Shown here: positions 11,348 to 23,783 of the stretch, in pieces
Position numbering within the stretch: the first letter of the stretch is position 1
Layout of the letters: every line of letters begins with the position of its first letter
DNA from: Ashinkailepas kermadecensis
Taxonomy: Eukaryota; Arthropoda; Thecostraca; Neolepadidae
Assembly: GCA_034440615.1 (NCBI GenBank)
Contig: JAOTOM010003669.1
Span: 111,489 to 175,488, forward strand
Length of the DNA stretch: 64,000 bases
Direction: 5' to 3'
Position numbers and translations under genes: made by a program
The notes under the pieces: model-generated
Told to the model about the DNA's origin: nothing
The model's input: the letters and a program-made list of their open reading frames with translations, nothing else
Databases searched by the model: none

Positions 11348-12560
11348 AAATTAACATTTCAAGATGGAATTTCGTTCGCCTTGATGAAAATATTGCATTA
11401 CCCAAGTTGTGTGCTGGATTGTTGCAACTACTTTGATTGGCGGCACTGAGTATTTTGGCACAAGCAACACTTTGACCCATTCCCGTTCAGTGACCTTTGA
11501 CTACCCGACTTGAAATTTTGACAAAATAAGCAAAACAGATGGATAATGAGCTACTGAAGAACTGGTGTCTTTGTGTCCACTCATTCGGCAGCTGTTGCAA
11601 AAAAAACCCGAGGGGGCTCCCGAAAGCCCCCCCTCCCCCGGGCACAGCGAGGTTTAATACATACGTACAGCATGTAATTAATTAAAACAATATGGCATGA
11701 ATCACCGTGGTAAGTTGTTCCATGTACCATTTTACCCCCAATACATTTTTAACCAACTGACTTCGAGTCGTCGCGCCATGTTCATAATGCCCATAGCAGA
11801 CATGCGTAGGTTTGTCGTTTTCCTCCACAAAGCAAGCAAATGGGTCGGTTTGAGATTGGTTAGGTTTTGTTTGTTAAGGTTTTCTAAGTTGGATAATTTT
11901 TATAAAAATTTCACCAAAGTTTAGAAAGAAAAAATATTTTATTGACAAGCAGGTTATGTTAGTTTACGATAGGTTGAGTTAGGATTTTTGAATTTGGAAA
12001 CTTTTGAGAATGTAAACTGTTTAAAATTTGTCAACTTTTTTGCGTTCGTTTTCTCGACAGGGACGTCAGGCTAGGTTAGGTTATGTGATTTTTTAAACAT
12101 TACTTTCTACGGTTTGCTTCATAACCCAAAGCCTTTTTGGGGTTATTTTGCTGATGAACTGAAAAGTAAGCATTTGTACAGGAAATCACTGGTAACATCA
12201 TCTTAGACACATTCAAGAACATTTATTTCATTGGAAGGATACATTCAAAGACTTTAAAAAAAGCACGTCAAAGGACAAATTTACTGGTTTGTTATAACGC
12301 ATAGGTTATATAAGGTTATAAAGCTATGCTTGCGTGACTGCAGAGCATGGCAAATGGCTCGACGAGGCGCACCAACCGCGGAAAACATCCGCACCGAAAC
12401 GCATTGGGAGGGCAAAAATCTGCACCAGGGAGATTAAATACACCCCCAAATACAAGAAAAAATACATCAAGTGGTTTGCAAGCACCTTTTCTGCATGGAC
12501 AAATACTTCACATCAAATCAATACAAATATTTGCACATACGGCATGATTAAAGCACAAAC

Positions 12561-14347
12561 AACCTCCCGTACTCCCCATCAATCATAAATTATTCAAGAA
12601 ATAGGTTGGAATATACCACTTATTGAACATTGAATATTGAACATCCCAAAGAAGTATCGATATCGTGCTTCTTGGTGCGTGCTTGTGAAGGATTCATGCC
12701 TTGTTTCTAACAGTATCCCGTTTATAAGTATCATACTTATGCTCACCATAGCGGATCCGGGATCGTGGTAACGAACATCTCGTACTACAATTCAAGGTAA
12801 GGGGATTGCCCATAATGGGCCAATGCTATGCAATGCCAGTTTATAGCATAAACATTTGTATCGTTATCTTTGATATCGTTGTCCCCAAATTAGGTACCTA
12901 GCCCATTCCACGACAAATCGACAAGTGAAAGGGTCAAAATAACAAAATAACACCCAATATATTATTTTGATGAAAATATTTATATGGGGTTATCTGATGC
13001 GCCGAATCTAGCTGTGCCATTAAAAAAAAATCAGGTCAACGGCCAAGGAGTTATTTCCTCGGGGATTTTTTAGATGTGACCTAACAAGAGTGTATGAGGT
13101 CTATAATTCAATGAAGAACAATCTGAATTGTGCAATGGTATATATTGGTGAACTCACAATGACCCGCTGCATCTTTTGGCTATTTCGAAATTTTCGTTTA
13201 CGGGATATTTGAAATCGTGACATCGTGACCTAAGGTCACGCGACCTATTTTACCTTTCGGGACAGTCACAATGCGATTTGAAAAAGTGCAGAAATGAAGT
13301 TCGATGTCTTATCTTTCCCAAACAAAAAAAATATATATATATAAAATAGGGTTTGCTCCTAACACCGTGGCGGCCACCTGCGCGCCACGAGCGATTTTAG
13401 AGCCAGACGGTCGTCAAGCTCCCATAGGAAAAAGGGAATATGTCATCGTATTTTGGTATTTTTGAGTGTGTTCCTTGCGATCCACATGTCCAGAACACAT
13501 ATTTTATGTGGCAAAACCATTTGTGCATCCGATGGAGTCGGTTTCATGCATTTACCCCAATAAATTCATGCGATACCTGAGGATCATAGGGAGGCATTTT
13601 CAAGCTTTTTAGCATTGCGATCGCTGGTCGAAAAGTGGTCTTTCGTGTTGCGAGGGGCGTCACATCGTAAGTACTGAACTGGTACGTTCGGAGCACATAT
13701 ATTGTGTGCGTTGGTCAATTTACTTTCAAACAAGTGGCGGCTGGAAATTCTTGTATAATAAATTGATGAATTGAGACGTCTGCGTTCTTTGCGGGCATGT
13801 TCGATCATTTTTCCTCTCTTGCCGTTTTTGAAGGTCGTGTGTTCGAATCCAGGTTAAGGAAACTTTCTTTTTAATACATATCGCGTAAAAGCCATTGAAC
13901 GACGCGTGGCTCAGGTGCAGAAACTTTACAGTGGTAAGATATATTCGCTTCGCTTAATTTGGAAACCAAAGGCCATTATAGGTCATATTAGGTCACCGAT
14001 CTATTCCAGTTTTGTATTCATGCAATATTACTACGGGTGATTCAGTGTCAATTTTTTTCCTGGAATCGTGCCGGCATCTCACACGGAGGGTATCTTTAAG
14101 GAGGCTACCCTTCCGAGCCTTCACTTCAAGTGTTCAAAAAAGGTGGATGCCAGGACGATTTCGTGCCTAAAGCCTTTGCTATAAATGTAAATCTGCTTTG
14201 AATGGGCGATAAGTATGTTTCGTTCGATCTACCCAGTACATTATAGGTACGGTAGTGTGCCGTCACACAGGTGCAGTGTAGGTACGCTCAAGTGTATTTA
14301 CAAATGTACAAACGTCGCCATACACTTCCTCCACCTTCACGGTGGGA
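12561..14347. other. Intronic DNA without recognised element
   Basis: Non-coding DNA. It includes a third everted AGGTCA pair at 13225-13239, a short AT run at 13331-13343, and a tRNA B-box-like GTTCGAATCC near 13842 with no matching A box. Confidence 0.45.
13225..13239. promoter_or_regulatory. Perfect 15-bp everted AGGTCA palindrome
   Basis: GTGACCT-A-AGGTCAC has 7-base arms around one base. It uses the same one-base spacing as three other sites in the window. Confidence 0.3.
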
Positions 14348-15865
14348 CTACAACCACAAGCTACGGTTGACCGCCTGGATCGCTTGGGTCACCTGGGTTG
14401 GGCCGGGCCTAGTGACTGTTCGCACTTTCTGGTTGAGCGAATGATTCAAGGCCTCTACTCTCTGCTGCTGGAAAACACACAGAGGCCCGAACTGTTCAGT
14501 CAAGAATGCTACATGTGAGAGCAAATGCACACAGTTCGGAACCTCGACTGCTGCAAACGATTTACGGAACAGCTTCGCGACGAACAGAACGGCCTCCCGC
14601 AGAGAGCCACACATCAGGAACATCTGAGCTCAGAAACTCTCACATCGACAGGAAACTTCGCGCATCACGTTCACCACAAGGTCTACACGGCTTGCCGGCA
14701 TAAGGGTGTGCAGGAAGTTTCTGTTTAGGAACACGTTTGATATCAATTTTTCGCGCTTTTTTGTCGAGGTTTGAGAATTTAAACACGCCGTTCTCGTCAC
14801 GGAGATGAAACGACATCGGATCGAGATGACGGCACTCGTTTACGAAGACTTCGATGTCGCGCTTCGCCAGAAATTACAGGACCTAGCAAACAGCGAAGTT
14901 GGAGCAAACAGCTCCAACGCGTGTTGGAGTGGAACATGTACACTTTTCCAGCAGCTTCACGAGCAGCCCGTGTACGCTGCCGGCGTCCCTGTTCAGTTCT
15001 GAGCGCACCGCGGAGGTCTGACTCTCGTTCGGCTGGTGTGGACCTTTGATGGCTCGGTATTTGCGCCGGCTGAGATTGGCCTTGTCCAACTTGGCACTCG
15101 TCTCCTTGGGAGACTGTTTCCGCACCAGAACGTAGTCCTCGCCCGTCGCCTCCTGTAGTTCCGTCAGCACCTTCTTCTTGTACCGCTGCACAGAACGTTT
15201 ACTTTTGCCGACCTTTATGCTGTTCTTCTTCTTCGCCTTCTGCGTTTCCAGGTCATAGATTGTCGCCTACAGGCCCTGAACAAAGGAAGCTCTAGCGTCT
15301 GCCTGGCCGATGTACATAACCTTCACTGGAGGGTTCGTTTTGGCCTTCTCAACCATCAGCTGACGGTTCTTCGTGCCTTTGTTTGCCTTTTTCATGAAGC
15401 GATGAACTCGCATCAAAATGACCTTTCCATTCTGCAGCTTGATGTTGGACATGGCCGTCTTCTGCTCCACCCTTTTCAATAGATAAGACTCCACGTCATT
15501 TTGCAGCACGTGCTGCGACCGCTTCCCCAGCACCCCCACCAAGCCCACAAACGGCACTGAAATCCACGGCATGTTGGTCAGTCGATGTTCAGCTCTCGTC
15601 GAACGTTGACTTCCACGCTGTTTGTGTAGAGGCAGAGGTTGCGCTTCTTGCGCACCGCCATGCTGACCGACTCCGCACACGCAGACAGGTCGCTGGCCTG
15701 TATGCGGCAGGAGTCCTGTATGAGGGTTTCAAAAATGGCCTTTTCCTTGAACAGCTCCACCACGGACTCCGAACAGGGATACGACAAAATGGTCTCTTTT
15801 CGTCGTTCTGGCCTTGCCAGCTGCCAGCCTCCTAAGGACAGTCCGATGCTCGCCACTTGCAAGTA
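14348..15865 (-). pseudogene. Decayed transposase-like ORF
   Basis: Minus-strand coding-like sequence runs for about 1.5 kb. It starts after a possible acceptor (polypyrimidine tract then CTTGCAAG near 15860), with VASIGLSLGGWQLARPERRK. The frame shifts near 15590-15680 and is then continuous to 14883 apart from one in-frame TAG at 15267-15269. This part includes lysine-rich KRSVQRYKKKVLTELQ and LSRRKYRAIKG. Coding character persists below 14870 (DIEVFVNECRHLDPMSFHL), and another frameshift near 14620 leads to a tail containing FGPLCVFQQQRVEALNHSL. The basic middle and the tail remind me of invertebrate transposon-derived proteins, but I cannot assign a superfamily. Frameshifts and a stop show it is inactive. 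Confidence 0.55.
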
Positions 15866-17791
15866 AAAGGAAATGTTTGCATTGACATGGTGTATGCATA
15901 GGTAGTGTTTGTACACACAGAACATGCAGGTACAGTGTATGACACCCCGCCAAACAATTTGTTCCATAGTTCCCTTCGATGAAGTTATTGTTTTCTAGAT
16001 CAAACTGGTGCATCTGTCCTGGGTTTAAGTGTAAGTAGGTCGGTTGGGCCTCCACACACACACACAATATATGTCCCTATCTACCTATGCACACTGATGC
16101 ATTAAGCTAGCACTTGATGTGCATTTTTCATCCCACAGTTCATGGGATTGGTTGGGGATGGGGTGGGGCATAACTCCCTATTTTGTGCAATGATATTGGG
16201 TTTAGTTTAGTTTCATTTCATAATCTTTCAGTGTGATTTAGCATTTTTGGAGGGATATGCAAATATGGGATGCAACTGATCTCTAGGTTCCATTTCGTAT
16301 TCATGGGTGCACTCCCTCCTTTGGCGAAGCCAATCCCTTTCCTCCAAAAGGTTAAGCGCGGAGTTTTCTATGCCTTTGGTGGTGCTTGGACCCCACCATA
16401 TTTGCCTTCTTGACCTCATTCACCAATTTGATTTCTAATTCCCCTTGAAATTGATTTGGGACGGATCAAGGAGGATAATATTCCCAAATCTCCCAAAGGC
16501 CGTCATTCGCAGTAGTTGCAGCAGAGCGACACCAAATCCAGATCATACTGTTCTTTCATTTAATAAAATAACTGCTTTCCCAAAATTTTAATTAGGGTCA
16601 AGGTTACTAAACTGTGGTCAGGTCAAATTGTCTTCTTATCGCAGTAAGGGGAAGCTTTTCGTGCAGAACATGATAAAATAATGATATAGACATCCTGCTT
16701 TCAAATATGCGACAAGGTCAATGGCGTTAGGTCAGGTCAAGTATTATGCATATTCTACACTGCCGTCTTGTGTGTGGAGTTAGATTTTTGTGCGCGTCAG
16801 CTGCCTTGGCGATATTGCGCCCACAATGTCGTCTTATCCCGAATGCTACTGTTCATTGTAAATTGAAATTTGAATTCGGTTTTAGAGCCACCGAAGTAGT
16901 ACACTATGACATTGTGTGAACAAACAATGATCCGAGATGACCCGACTTCGTGTGAACGGACCTTATTATCCGGTCAATATAAAGCATATCAGGCAAATAT
17001 AATATAAGGTAAATAAGGCATATATGGTATATAAGGTAAATATAAGCAAATATAAAGCATATGAAGAGCAAATATAAAGAGGTGCAAAATGTCGGACAGT
17101 AGCAACACATGGCAGACGCAAGGAGTCTTCATATAGGTGCGATGGACACAAATAAGGCCACAAGGGTGCCGCACCTAAAAGCATTTCTGGTCGCGTTACC
17201 GTCAGTAACTGTAATCATTACCCTAGTGAAGGCAAGGTCAGTCTCGCTGCTGACAGAACTTGCTTTTCTGATTGCATCAATATCCATCGATCGAAATGTG
17301 CAACAAGAGCAGCTGTGCCTCAAGCAGTTTCAATGGCTGTGACGAATTGGGAAATATTAATACATGTGTGACATTGGTACCTAATAATGGTAAGGTGAAC
17401 GGTAGAATGCGGAGAAAGTGACAACTAATGCACACAAAACTCCTCGGAAAGATGATGCGAAGCCGTGACTAATCCCACATCGTTCACTGTGACTTGACCA
17501 GGGCCGTGGAGTACGCACCGTCTACCAGGGTTGGATTTTTACTTTGCAATCCTGGATGAGGAGAGGACAATTTCTGAGTAATGGAATACGGAGAGGATAT
17601 TTTCCTTCAAACCTTGACATCAGAATCTCACTTTGAAGTTTCAGGTGAATCTTGAGCACTTTACCACAGGGCAATTCATTGTCGAACAACACCATCAGAC
17701 GTCCAAATTGAAAACATGGAGGATAATTTTCCGAAGAGGATAATGCTATCGATGGCAAAAATCCAGGAAAATCACGTTTTTCCGACCCTAG
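15866..17791. other. Intronic DNA without recognised element
   Basis: Non-coding DNA. AGGTCA-like half-sites occur near 16598-16745. An AT-rich patch at about 16976-17078 repeats words like GCATAT and GGTAAATATA. No gene was recognised. Confidence 0.45.
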
Positions 17792-18415
17792 CGTCCACTG
17801 TGGCGGACCAGGGCAGCAGAGCACAATGTCCACTGGCGGACGAGAGCCGAGGAGCACACCGTCCACTATGAGTCCGTAGAGTATGACTGTCCACTGTGGT
17901 GAGCCAGGGTCGCAGAGCACACCGTCCACTGTGGCGGACCGGGGCTGTGGAGCATACCTACTGTGGCTGACCAGAGCCGCGAAGCACACGGTCTATTCTG
18001 GCGGACCGGTGCCGCGGAGCACATGGTTCACCGTAACGGACCGGAGCCGCGGAGCACACCGTCCATTGTGGCGGACCAGGGCCGCGGAGTACATCATCAG
18101 CTGTGGCAGAATAGCGTCGCGGAGTACACCGTCCACTGTGGTGGACCGGGGCCGTGGAGCACACCTACTATGACGGACTAGGGCCGCGAAGCATAGCGTC
18201 CACTGCGGCGGATAAGGGCCTCGGAGTACATCATCCACTGTGGTGGATCAGGGTCGCGGAGCAAATCATCCACTGTGGCGGGTCAGGGCTGTGGAGTCAC
18301 CGTCCACCGGGGCCGCGGAGCACGCCGTCCACTGTGGCGGATCGGGACCGCGGAGCACATCGTCCGCTGTGGCGGACCGGGGCCGCGGAGTACACCGTCC
18401 ATTGCATCGGATCAT
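17792..18415 (+). repeat. GC-rich minisatellite, unit about 36 bp
   Basis: About 17 degenerate units carry the blocks CCACTGTGGCGGACC, GGGCCGCGGAGCACA and CCGTC in order. Short frames on both strands are shadows of the repeat. It ends about 30 bases before family-1 copy B. Confidence 0.88.
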
Positions 18416-18448
18416 AACCATCAGCAGGTCAAATTATGTCATGACAGG

Positions 18449-21423
18449 CAGTGGCATACCTAGGATTTGCGAAAGGGGGGCAAACTGATTTGAAAGGGGC
18501 CCCCTCATTTAAAAAGTCCCCGGAATTCCATCACTATTTTTTTGTCAAAGAGGGTTGTTTTTATTTGTGTTATATAATAATTAGTTACCAAATTAACTGT
18601 TCTGTGGAGGGGGCCAAATCGACCACGATAATTTCTGAATGACCGGATTTCAACCCGAACTCCCCCATCCTGTTTGAAGGTTTTATTTTGGTGTTCCTTG
18701 AAAAGTCACCTCACACTGCTGAAATTACACCTGAACAAATCCCTAAAAAATGTTAAATTTTCCAATATCAGGCATTCCAATTAATAACGCCCGGTCGCCA
18801 AAACGCCAACGTTCGTGCACGTGTACACCCGCCTTACGCAGTCGGCGCATTCGCCACTCTACGTGCGCTTCTCTGGTTTCTGCTAAGCCTCCCACGTTTT
18901 GCTAATTACTGTCACATGATAGTCTTGTGCCACATTTGACATGTGGAATGCCTGGTATGGCGGCTCGCTGGAAAAATTCGATAAATTGAATTCGATGTAT
19001 TAGTTCTCTTCTTCCCACATTTTCTGGTGGTTAGGAAATCCAGAGACACACTGAGCTTTGATGCACCTAATCTCTTTGGTTAATTAAGCTCTCAGATTGG
19101 TTACCGAGCCGTGACCCTAGATAGGTGTTCGGTTTTTGTTTGACCCGTTGCGTTTTTCTTCTTCTATGGATGCGTTTTAGGACTCCAGCCAATTTTTGTT
19201 AGGCACATGTTTGAGACCCGGCTCTTTTTTTAGATTTGTTGCTTTTTATACACAGAAGATATTTTTTTAGGCATCAGCGCGTTTTCTAAGACGCCGAAGT
19301 GTTTATTTAGTGCCTGGTCTTTTTGTTCCTTGTTTACGATCAATTCCCTTTTTGAGGGCCCAGCCTGTTTTTGAGGCCCCGTGCGGTCTCATGGCCCTGG
19401 TGTACCTTGATGGCCTCCGTTGCGCTTTTATTTAGCGCTCTCGATGTGTTCATTTCGAGCTGCAGCGCATATTTTAAGCCCCTGCCGCTTTTTGCGAAAC
19501 TCGGTACGCTTTGGAAGGCCCGGTGCATTTTCGGCCTCCCGTTGTGCTCTTAGGGTCCCGTTGTTTATTTGAGGCTACTTATCGCACATTTGTGGGACCC
19601 CAGCATGATCTTAGTGGCTCCGGCATAATTTTTCGGGGTCCCGGTGCGACTTTCCGGGCCAAGGCGCGAAGTTCCCGGGGGATCCGAAGCAGTTTTCCGG
19701 GTTCGACGCAAGTTTTCGATACTTCTGGATTTTTTAAAGTCCGAGTCCCGACCTGATATTTCGGGCTCCCCGAACTATACTTTTGTGTCTCGCCGCGATT
19801 TTTCGAGCTCCGGTACGTTTTTTTTTTCGGGGCCGTACGCGATTTTTGAGGGCATCTGGGAGTATGTTTGAAGCTCCGGGTATTGTCCTGCCTCGGACAT
19901 ATATTTTTCGGAATTTCTGCTTATTTTAGAGTGCACCGGCTTGCTTTTTATCGAGTCCCGATGCGATTTTGGGGGTTCGCTGTGCTGGCAGAGGTGAATT
20001 TTTGATGCCCCGACCCGAAATTTTGGGTTCCCAACGCAATATTGGGGGGTCTCGTCGCGAGTTCTCCGGGCGCGTTGTCCTTAGCTAGGATCCAGCACGA
20101 TTTTGGTTTACCCCGGTGCAACTTTTCGTGGTCCGGTGTAAGTTTTTTGGTGCCCGCTGTATTCACTTAGAGCCTCCTATGCGAATTCTGGGGGCCCAAA
20201 CGCGAAATCTGGGGGCTCCGACGCGAATTTATGGCCCTCAGCGTGATTTTTTGGGACCCCGGTGCGATTCTTGGGAGCCTGCCACTTCAGGATGGGGGAC
20301 ATTTTTATCCTTGGTACACCACTGCGGCTGCTCAACGACTTTTTCAGCTGATGGCAATGGGCGCAAAATGATCACAGTAGTCGACGCACCCTAAAGCCCA
20401 AATAACTAACTAACTAGCTGATGGCACTATCGAGAGAAGAAAGGTCCTTCGGATAACTTTCTTTCGGGGCCTATTCTGAATTTTCCGGTGCTGGGGTCGA
20501 TTCGATGGAATCCCATTGTGATTTTTGAGGTCGAAGTCTGTTTTTTTTGTAAGCCCCTATGCGAAATTGTTTGGTCTCGGTACGATTCTTCGGGCTCCTG
20601 GTGCGTTCTTTCGGTGCCTCAACAGGTTTCTTTTCCGGTGCACGACGCCTTCTTTTTTTTGGGGGGGGGGGTGATCCTTGACGCAATTTTGGTATCCGCA
20701 GGGTGACATTCCCGGTAGAAATTGACTTTTGGGAAGCCAGCTGCGACTTGTGGGGCACCGGCGCGACTTTTTGGCCCCAGTGAGATTTTCAAGGGCAGCG
20801 GCGTGCAATTCTTTGGTCTAAGTGCGATTTTGGGGGCCCGTGGTCACTTGTTCGGATCCATAGCGCGAGCTTTAGTGGCTAAGACACGTTCTTGAGGGCC
20901 CAACACGTTTTGTGGGCTTTTGGAGCGGTTGTTGGGACCCCAGAGTGATTTTTCATGTCGGGATTGTTTTTCGTTGCCCCGGCTTCATTTGTTGGGTGAT
21001 CACAATGAGACTTTCGCAGCCCCGGTGCGACCTGTCATGCCCCTAGCGTGATTTTCAGGGAACCGGGCGAGAATCCTGGGTACCTGCAGGCTCAGAGTGA
21101 CTTTCAAGGGCCCCGGCCCGACCGTTTGAGGCCTCCGTCGGTCGCGATTTTCTTGAACCCAGCACTACTCTTTTCAGCCTCCTGCGTGATTTTCAGGACT
21201 TTTGAACTTTTGAGGCCCCAGCGTCCTTTTCAGAATCCCTGCGCGACTGTTTGGCCCCCAATGTGATTTTTCCGGGCCCCGGTGCGATTATTCGGGGCCA
21301 AAACGGGATTTTTAGGGAGACTGGCGCAATTTTTTCCGGAGCTCGACGCGATTCTTGGGGGCCCCACAACCTGTCAGAGGGGCAACTTCCCACAATGCCC
21401 TCTCCCTATTCGGCACGCCACTG
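18449..21423 (+). mobile_element. Family-1 repeat, copy B (both termini visible)
   Basis: It starts with CAGTGGCATACCTAGG and ends with CGGCACGCCACTG, which reads CAGTGGCGTGCCG on the other strand, so terminal inverted repeats of about 9-12 bp are visible. The head (to about 19250) matches the other copies. The degenerate ~30-bp GC-rich array follows and is interrupted near 20311-20324 by TTGGTACACCACTG, as in the other copies. A short SINE is inserted at 20357-20415. No coding capacity for a transposase is seen. Confidence 0.7.
20357..20415 (+). mobile_element. Short SINE fragment with target-site duplication
   Basis: This 59-bp insertion begins ATGGGCGC and ends in an A/C-rich tail (AAATAACTAACTAACT). 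It is flanked by perfect 11-base duplications, AGCTGATGGCA, at 20346-20356 and 20416-20426. It shares its start and tail type with the insertion at 22454-22525, so both are probably 5'-truncated or very short copies of one SINE family. Confidence 0.8.
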
Positions 21424-22060
21424 TGCCATGCAATTCTGCAACATATGCATCCAGGAATAGCTCGTCTGTTTCATCACTCACACATGATTTCAATTCCGAA
21501 GTTCTCCAGACAGTTTGAGAAAAGTCAAACATCTGCTACATGGATAGGCAAGGATGGACTATTAGGCAACAGGGATACCATGGAATTCAGATCATAGTAC
21601 TTGCTGCAATACATACGTTCTTCCGCAGGCTGCTTTGTAGATGGATGCGCTCCTGAAGTTTGGTCAGGGTTGGAGTTGGAGGGGGATGGAGAAGCACTGT
21701 GAAGGACATAACATTTAGTTCAAAGGACTTCTTTCTATTTACATTAGCAATGCAGGTAATGAAGTAACGCTTTCATTAATTGACTTCTATGGTGTCCTGA
21801 GTGAGCGGTGGAATCGAGATTGGTTCTTGTGATATACATTATAGAAGTAAGGTTCTGATGTAGCTTTTAGACTCCAGTGGAAATAGTATGGATTCACTCA
21901 TAAGTGAATCCATACCATAGCCTATTAACCATAACCAACATAACCTAATCTAGCATATTCTAACCTCCTTTTGGAGAAAAAATATCATTAAAAAATGTAT
22001 TAGACAAGTTTTAAGCAATATATTTTCTGAAATTTTCGAAATTAAAAAACCGAACCCATC
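21424..22060. other. Spacer between copy B and TTAGG subrepeats
   Basis: Mixed DNA with no gene recognised. TATGGATTCACTCA and TGAGTGAATCCATA form a perfect local inverted repeat near 21887-21916. Confidence 0.45.
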
Positions 22061-23115
22061 CTAACCTAACCTAACGTCAGCTGCTTTTGAAGGAAAATTG
22101 TCGATTTTATAATTTTTTTTGAACGTTTTTGAAAACTTTTCCAACTTAAAAAACCTAAACTAGCCTAACCTAACCAAACTGGTATTATTGTGCTTTAAGG
22201 TGGTAGTAAGACAAATTTTTGCACACATTTGCCTCCGTATAGCAAACAAATGGGTTAGGTTTGGTTAAGTTAGGTTAGTTTAAGTTTTATGAGTATGAAA
22301 ACTTCCAAAAACCCAGCCTAACGTAACCTTGAACCTAACCTAAGCTGCTTTTGAAGAAAAAAGAATCAAAAATGGGTTGTGAAAATGTACGTCACGTTTT
22401 TTGGGAAACCTTTCGGTATTATTGTGCTTTAAGGTGGTGCCAAGAAAAGTTTTATGGGCGCTGTAACGCAGTCATGGTGGCCGTGGGCCCAAATAACCAA
22501 CCAACCAACTAGCCAACGAACCAACAAAAGTTTTTACGCGCATTTGCCTCGATAAATCAAACAAATGGGTTAGGTTAGTTTAGGTTAGGTTTTTTAAGTT
22601 GGAAAATTTGTGACAAGAAATTCACAAAAAAGCATTTGCACAGAAAATAAGTGGTCCCATCATCTTGGTCACCTTCATGAACATGATATTCTGAAGAAAA
22701 TTTCCAAAAAATCAAAAAACACCTTAATCTGGAAATTTACCACTCGTTTTGTCTTCAAGAGCAGCTTATGTTAGGTTAGGTTAGGTTGTGTTAGGTTTTT
22801 TAAATTTTGAATATTTTCAGAAGATAAAATTCCTTCCCTTTTTCTAATTTTTATTTTTTTAATTTTTGTTCTCCAAAAGGAGATTAGGCTATGTTATGTT
22901 GGGCTACGCTGCATTTTTGTAAAACTTCTTTTTATGCTATGTTGCCTAACTCCAAGCCCCTTTTTTGGTGTTATGTTGCTCACAACCTGAAAAGTAAGCA
23001 TTTGTACAGGAAATGAGTGGTCCATCATCTTAGTCACATTCATAAACAATGCATTGGAATGATATATTCTGAGCATTCATAAAACACCTTAAAGGACAAA
23101 TTTACCACCAAACCA
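22060..23115 (+). repeat. Tandem TTAGG-bearing subrepeats (three units)
   Basis: The block consists of roughly 370-540-bp subrepeats. Each holds TTAGG-type runs (CCTAACCTAACCTAAC at 22060; TTAGGTTAGGTTAGG near 22771), then GTAAGCATTTG.ACAGGAAA, a CATCTTAGTCACATTCA-type block, and CACCTTAAAG…ACAAATTTACCA. The same blocks recur at 12150-12290, 37540-37690 (inverted), 42330-42480, 42730-42850 and 63860-63990. The runs are short and degenerate, so this is an interspersed repeat and not a telomere. Confidence 0.75.
22454..22525 (+). mobile_element. Short SINE copy with target-site duplication
   Basis: A 72-bp insertion beginning ATGGGCGCTGTAACGC, with the tail CCAAATAACCAACCAACC. It is flanked by AAAAGTTTT at 22445-22453 and 22526-22534. 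It interrupts a TTAGG-bearing subrepeat whose uninterrupted version is at about 22200-22260. Confidence 0.8.
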
Positions 23116-23783
23116 AACACAGTATAGAGCAAACCCATACGTTTGCTCTATGGAGGCAAATGTGTGTAAAAACGTATCTTGTTACCGCCTTAAAGCACAA
23201 TATTATTGAATATGGTAGGTAGGTAGTTAGGTATCCGGCATTAATATAGAAACTACGTGCATAAATCAGAAAAAGGCATATACTTGACTTCTTGAAGCTT
23301 ACCTGCCAAATTCTTCCTCTACTGTTTCTTTGGGACTTAAATATCAGCAAGTTATTCACTGTTTAAGATCACACCAATCTGCAGACACATCCAGTATGAA
23401 GTACACAAAAGCGAAGCAGCGCGACGTCACATGAGTTTCGCCACCGGATTAAACATCGCGCGCAATTGCATCACAAATGTCTCACCTTCGTCATACTTGT
23501 CGACCACAATCGCTAGTTTGAGGTTCTAGGATGCTTGTACTTTTTAACTTTTTATCTTTGGATGTTACGGTTTTGGATGTTCTGAAGAACGGCCATCACG
23601 ACCGGTGGCCGTTATACCCAATTCTATTTTCCAAGGTGGGAGGCATGAAATTAGCAACTTCAAACACGTAATTACTATATTGCGGCTAATTACTGGTTAT
23701 TGTTGGGTGATATTGTCTTGCCTAACTTAAACGCCTCCATGAAAGTATTCTCGGACTATGCCTAGCTGCGCCAGCATGCAAAA

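Larger units (their letters stand above)
8824..12560 (+). mobile_element. Family-2 composite repeat, copy 1
   Basis: Sequence from 8824 is colinear with a second copy starting near 38880. The modules, in order, are: a unit containing ACACATGCTCTGATAATGCC; a segment with CCACCCCCTACCACC; a 400-base segment ending in GCCACTGGCCAGGCC; the 21-bp minisatellite (9590-10758); an AGGTCA-rich segment; a TTAGG-bearing segment; and a closing segment with GGCGCACCAACCGCGG (12360). No transposase or reverse transcriptase is visible. It could be a large non-autonomous transposon or a mosaic of several elements duplicated together. Confidence 0.7.

Noticed and set aside
15578..15967. N-terminal part of this minus-strand frame (15867-15967) as coding
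   Set aside because: It lies upstream of a plausible acceptor at about 15865 and its composition is unlike the following coding-like sequence; it is probably intron or flank.
22060..22800. Telomere
   Set aside because: TTAGG runs are only about three units long, degenerate, and embedded in dispersed repeats in both orientations.
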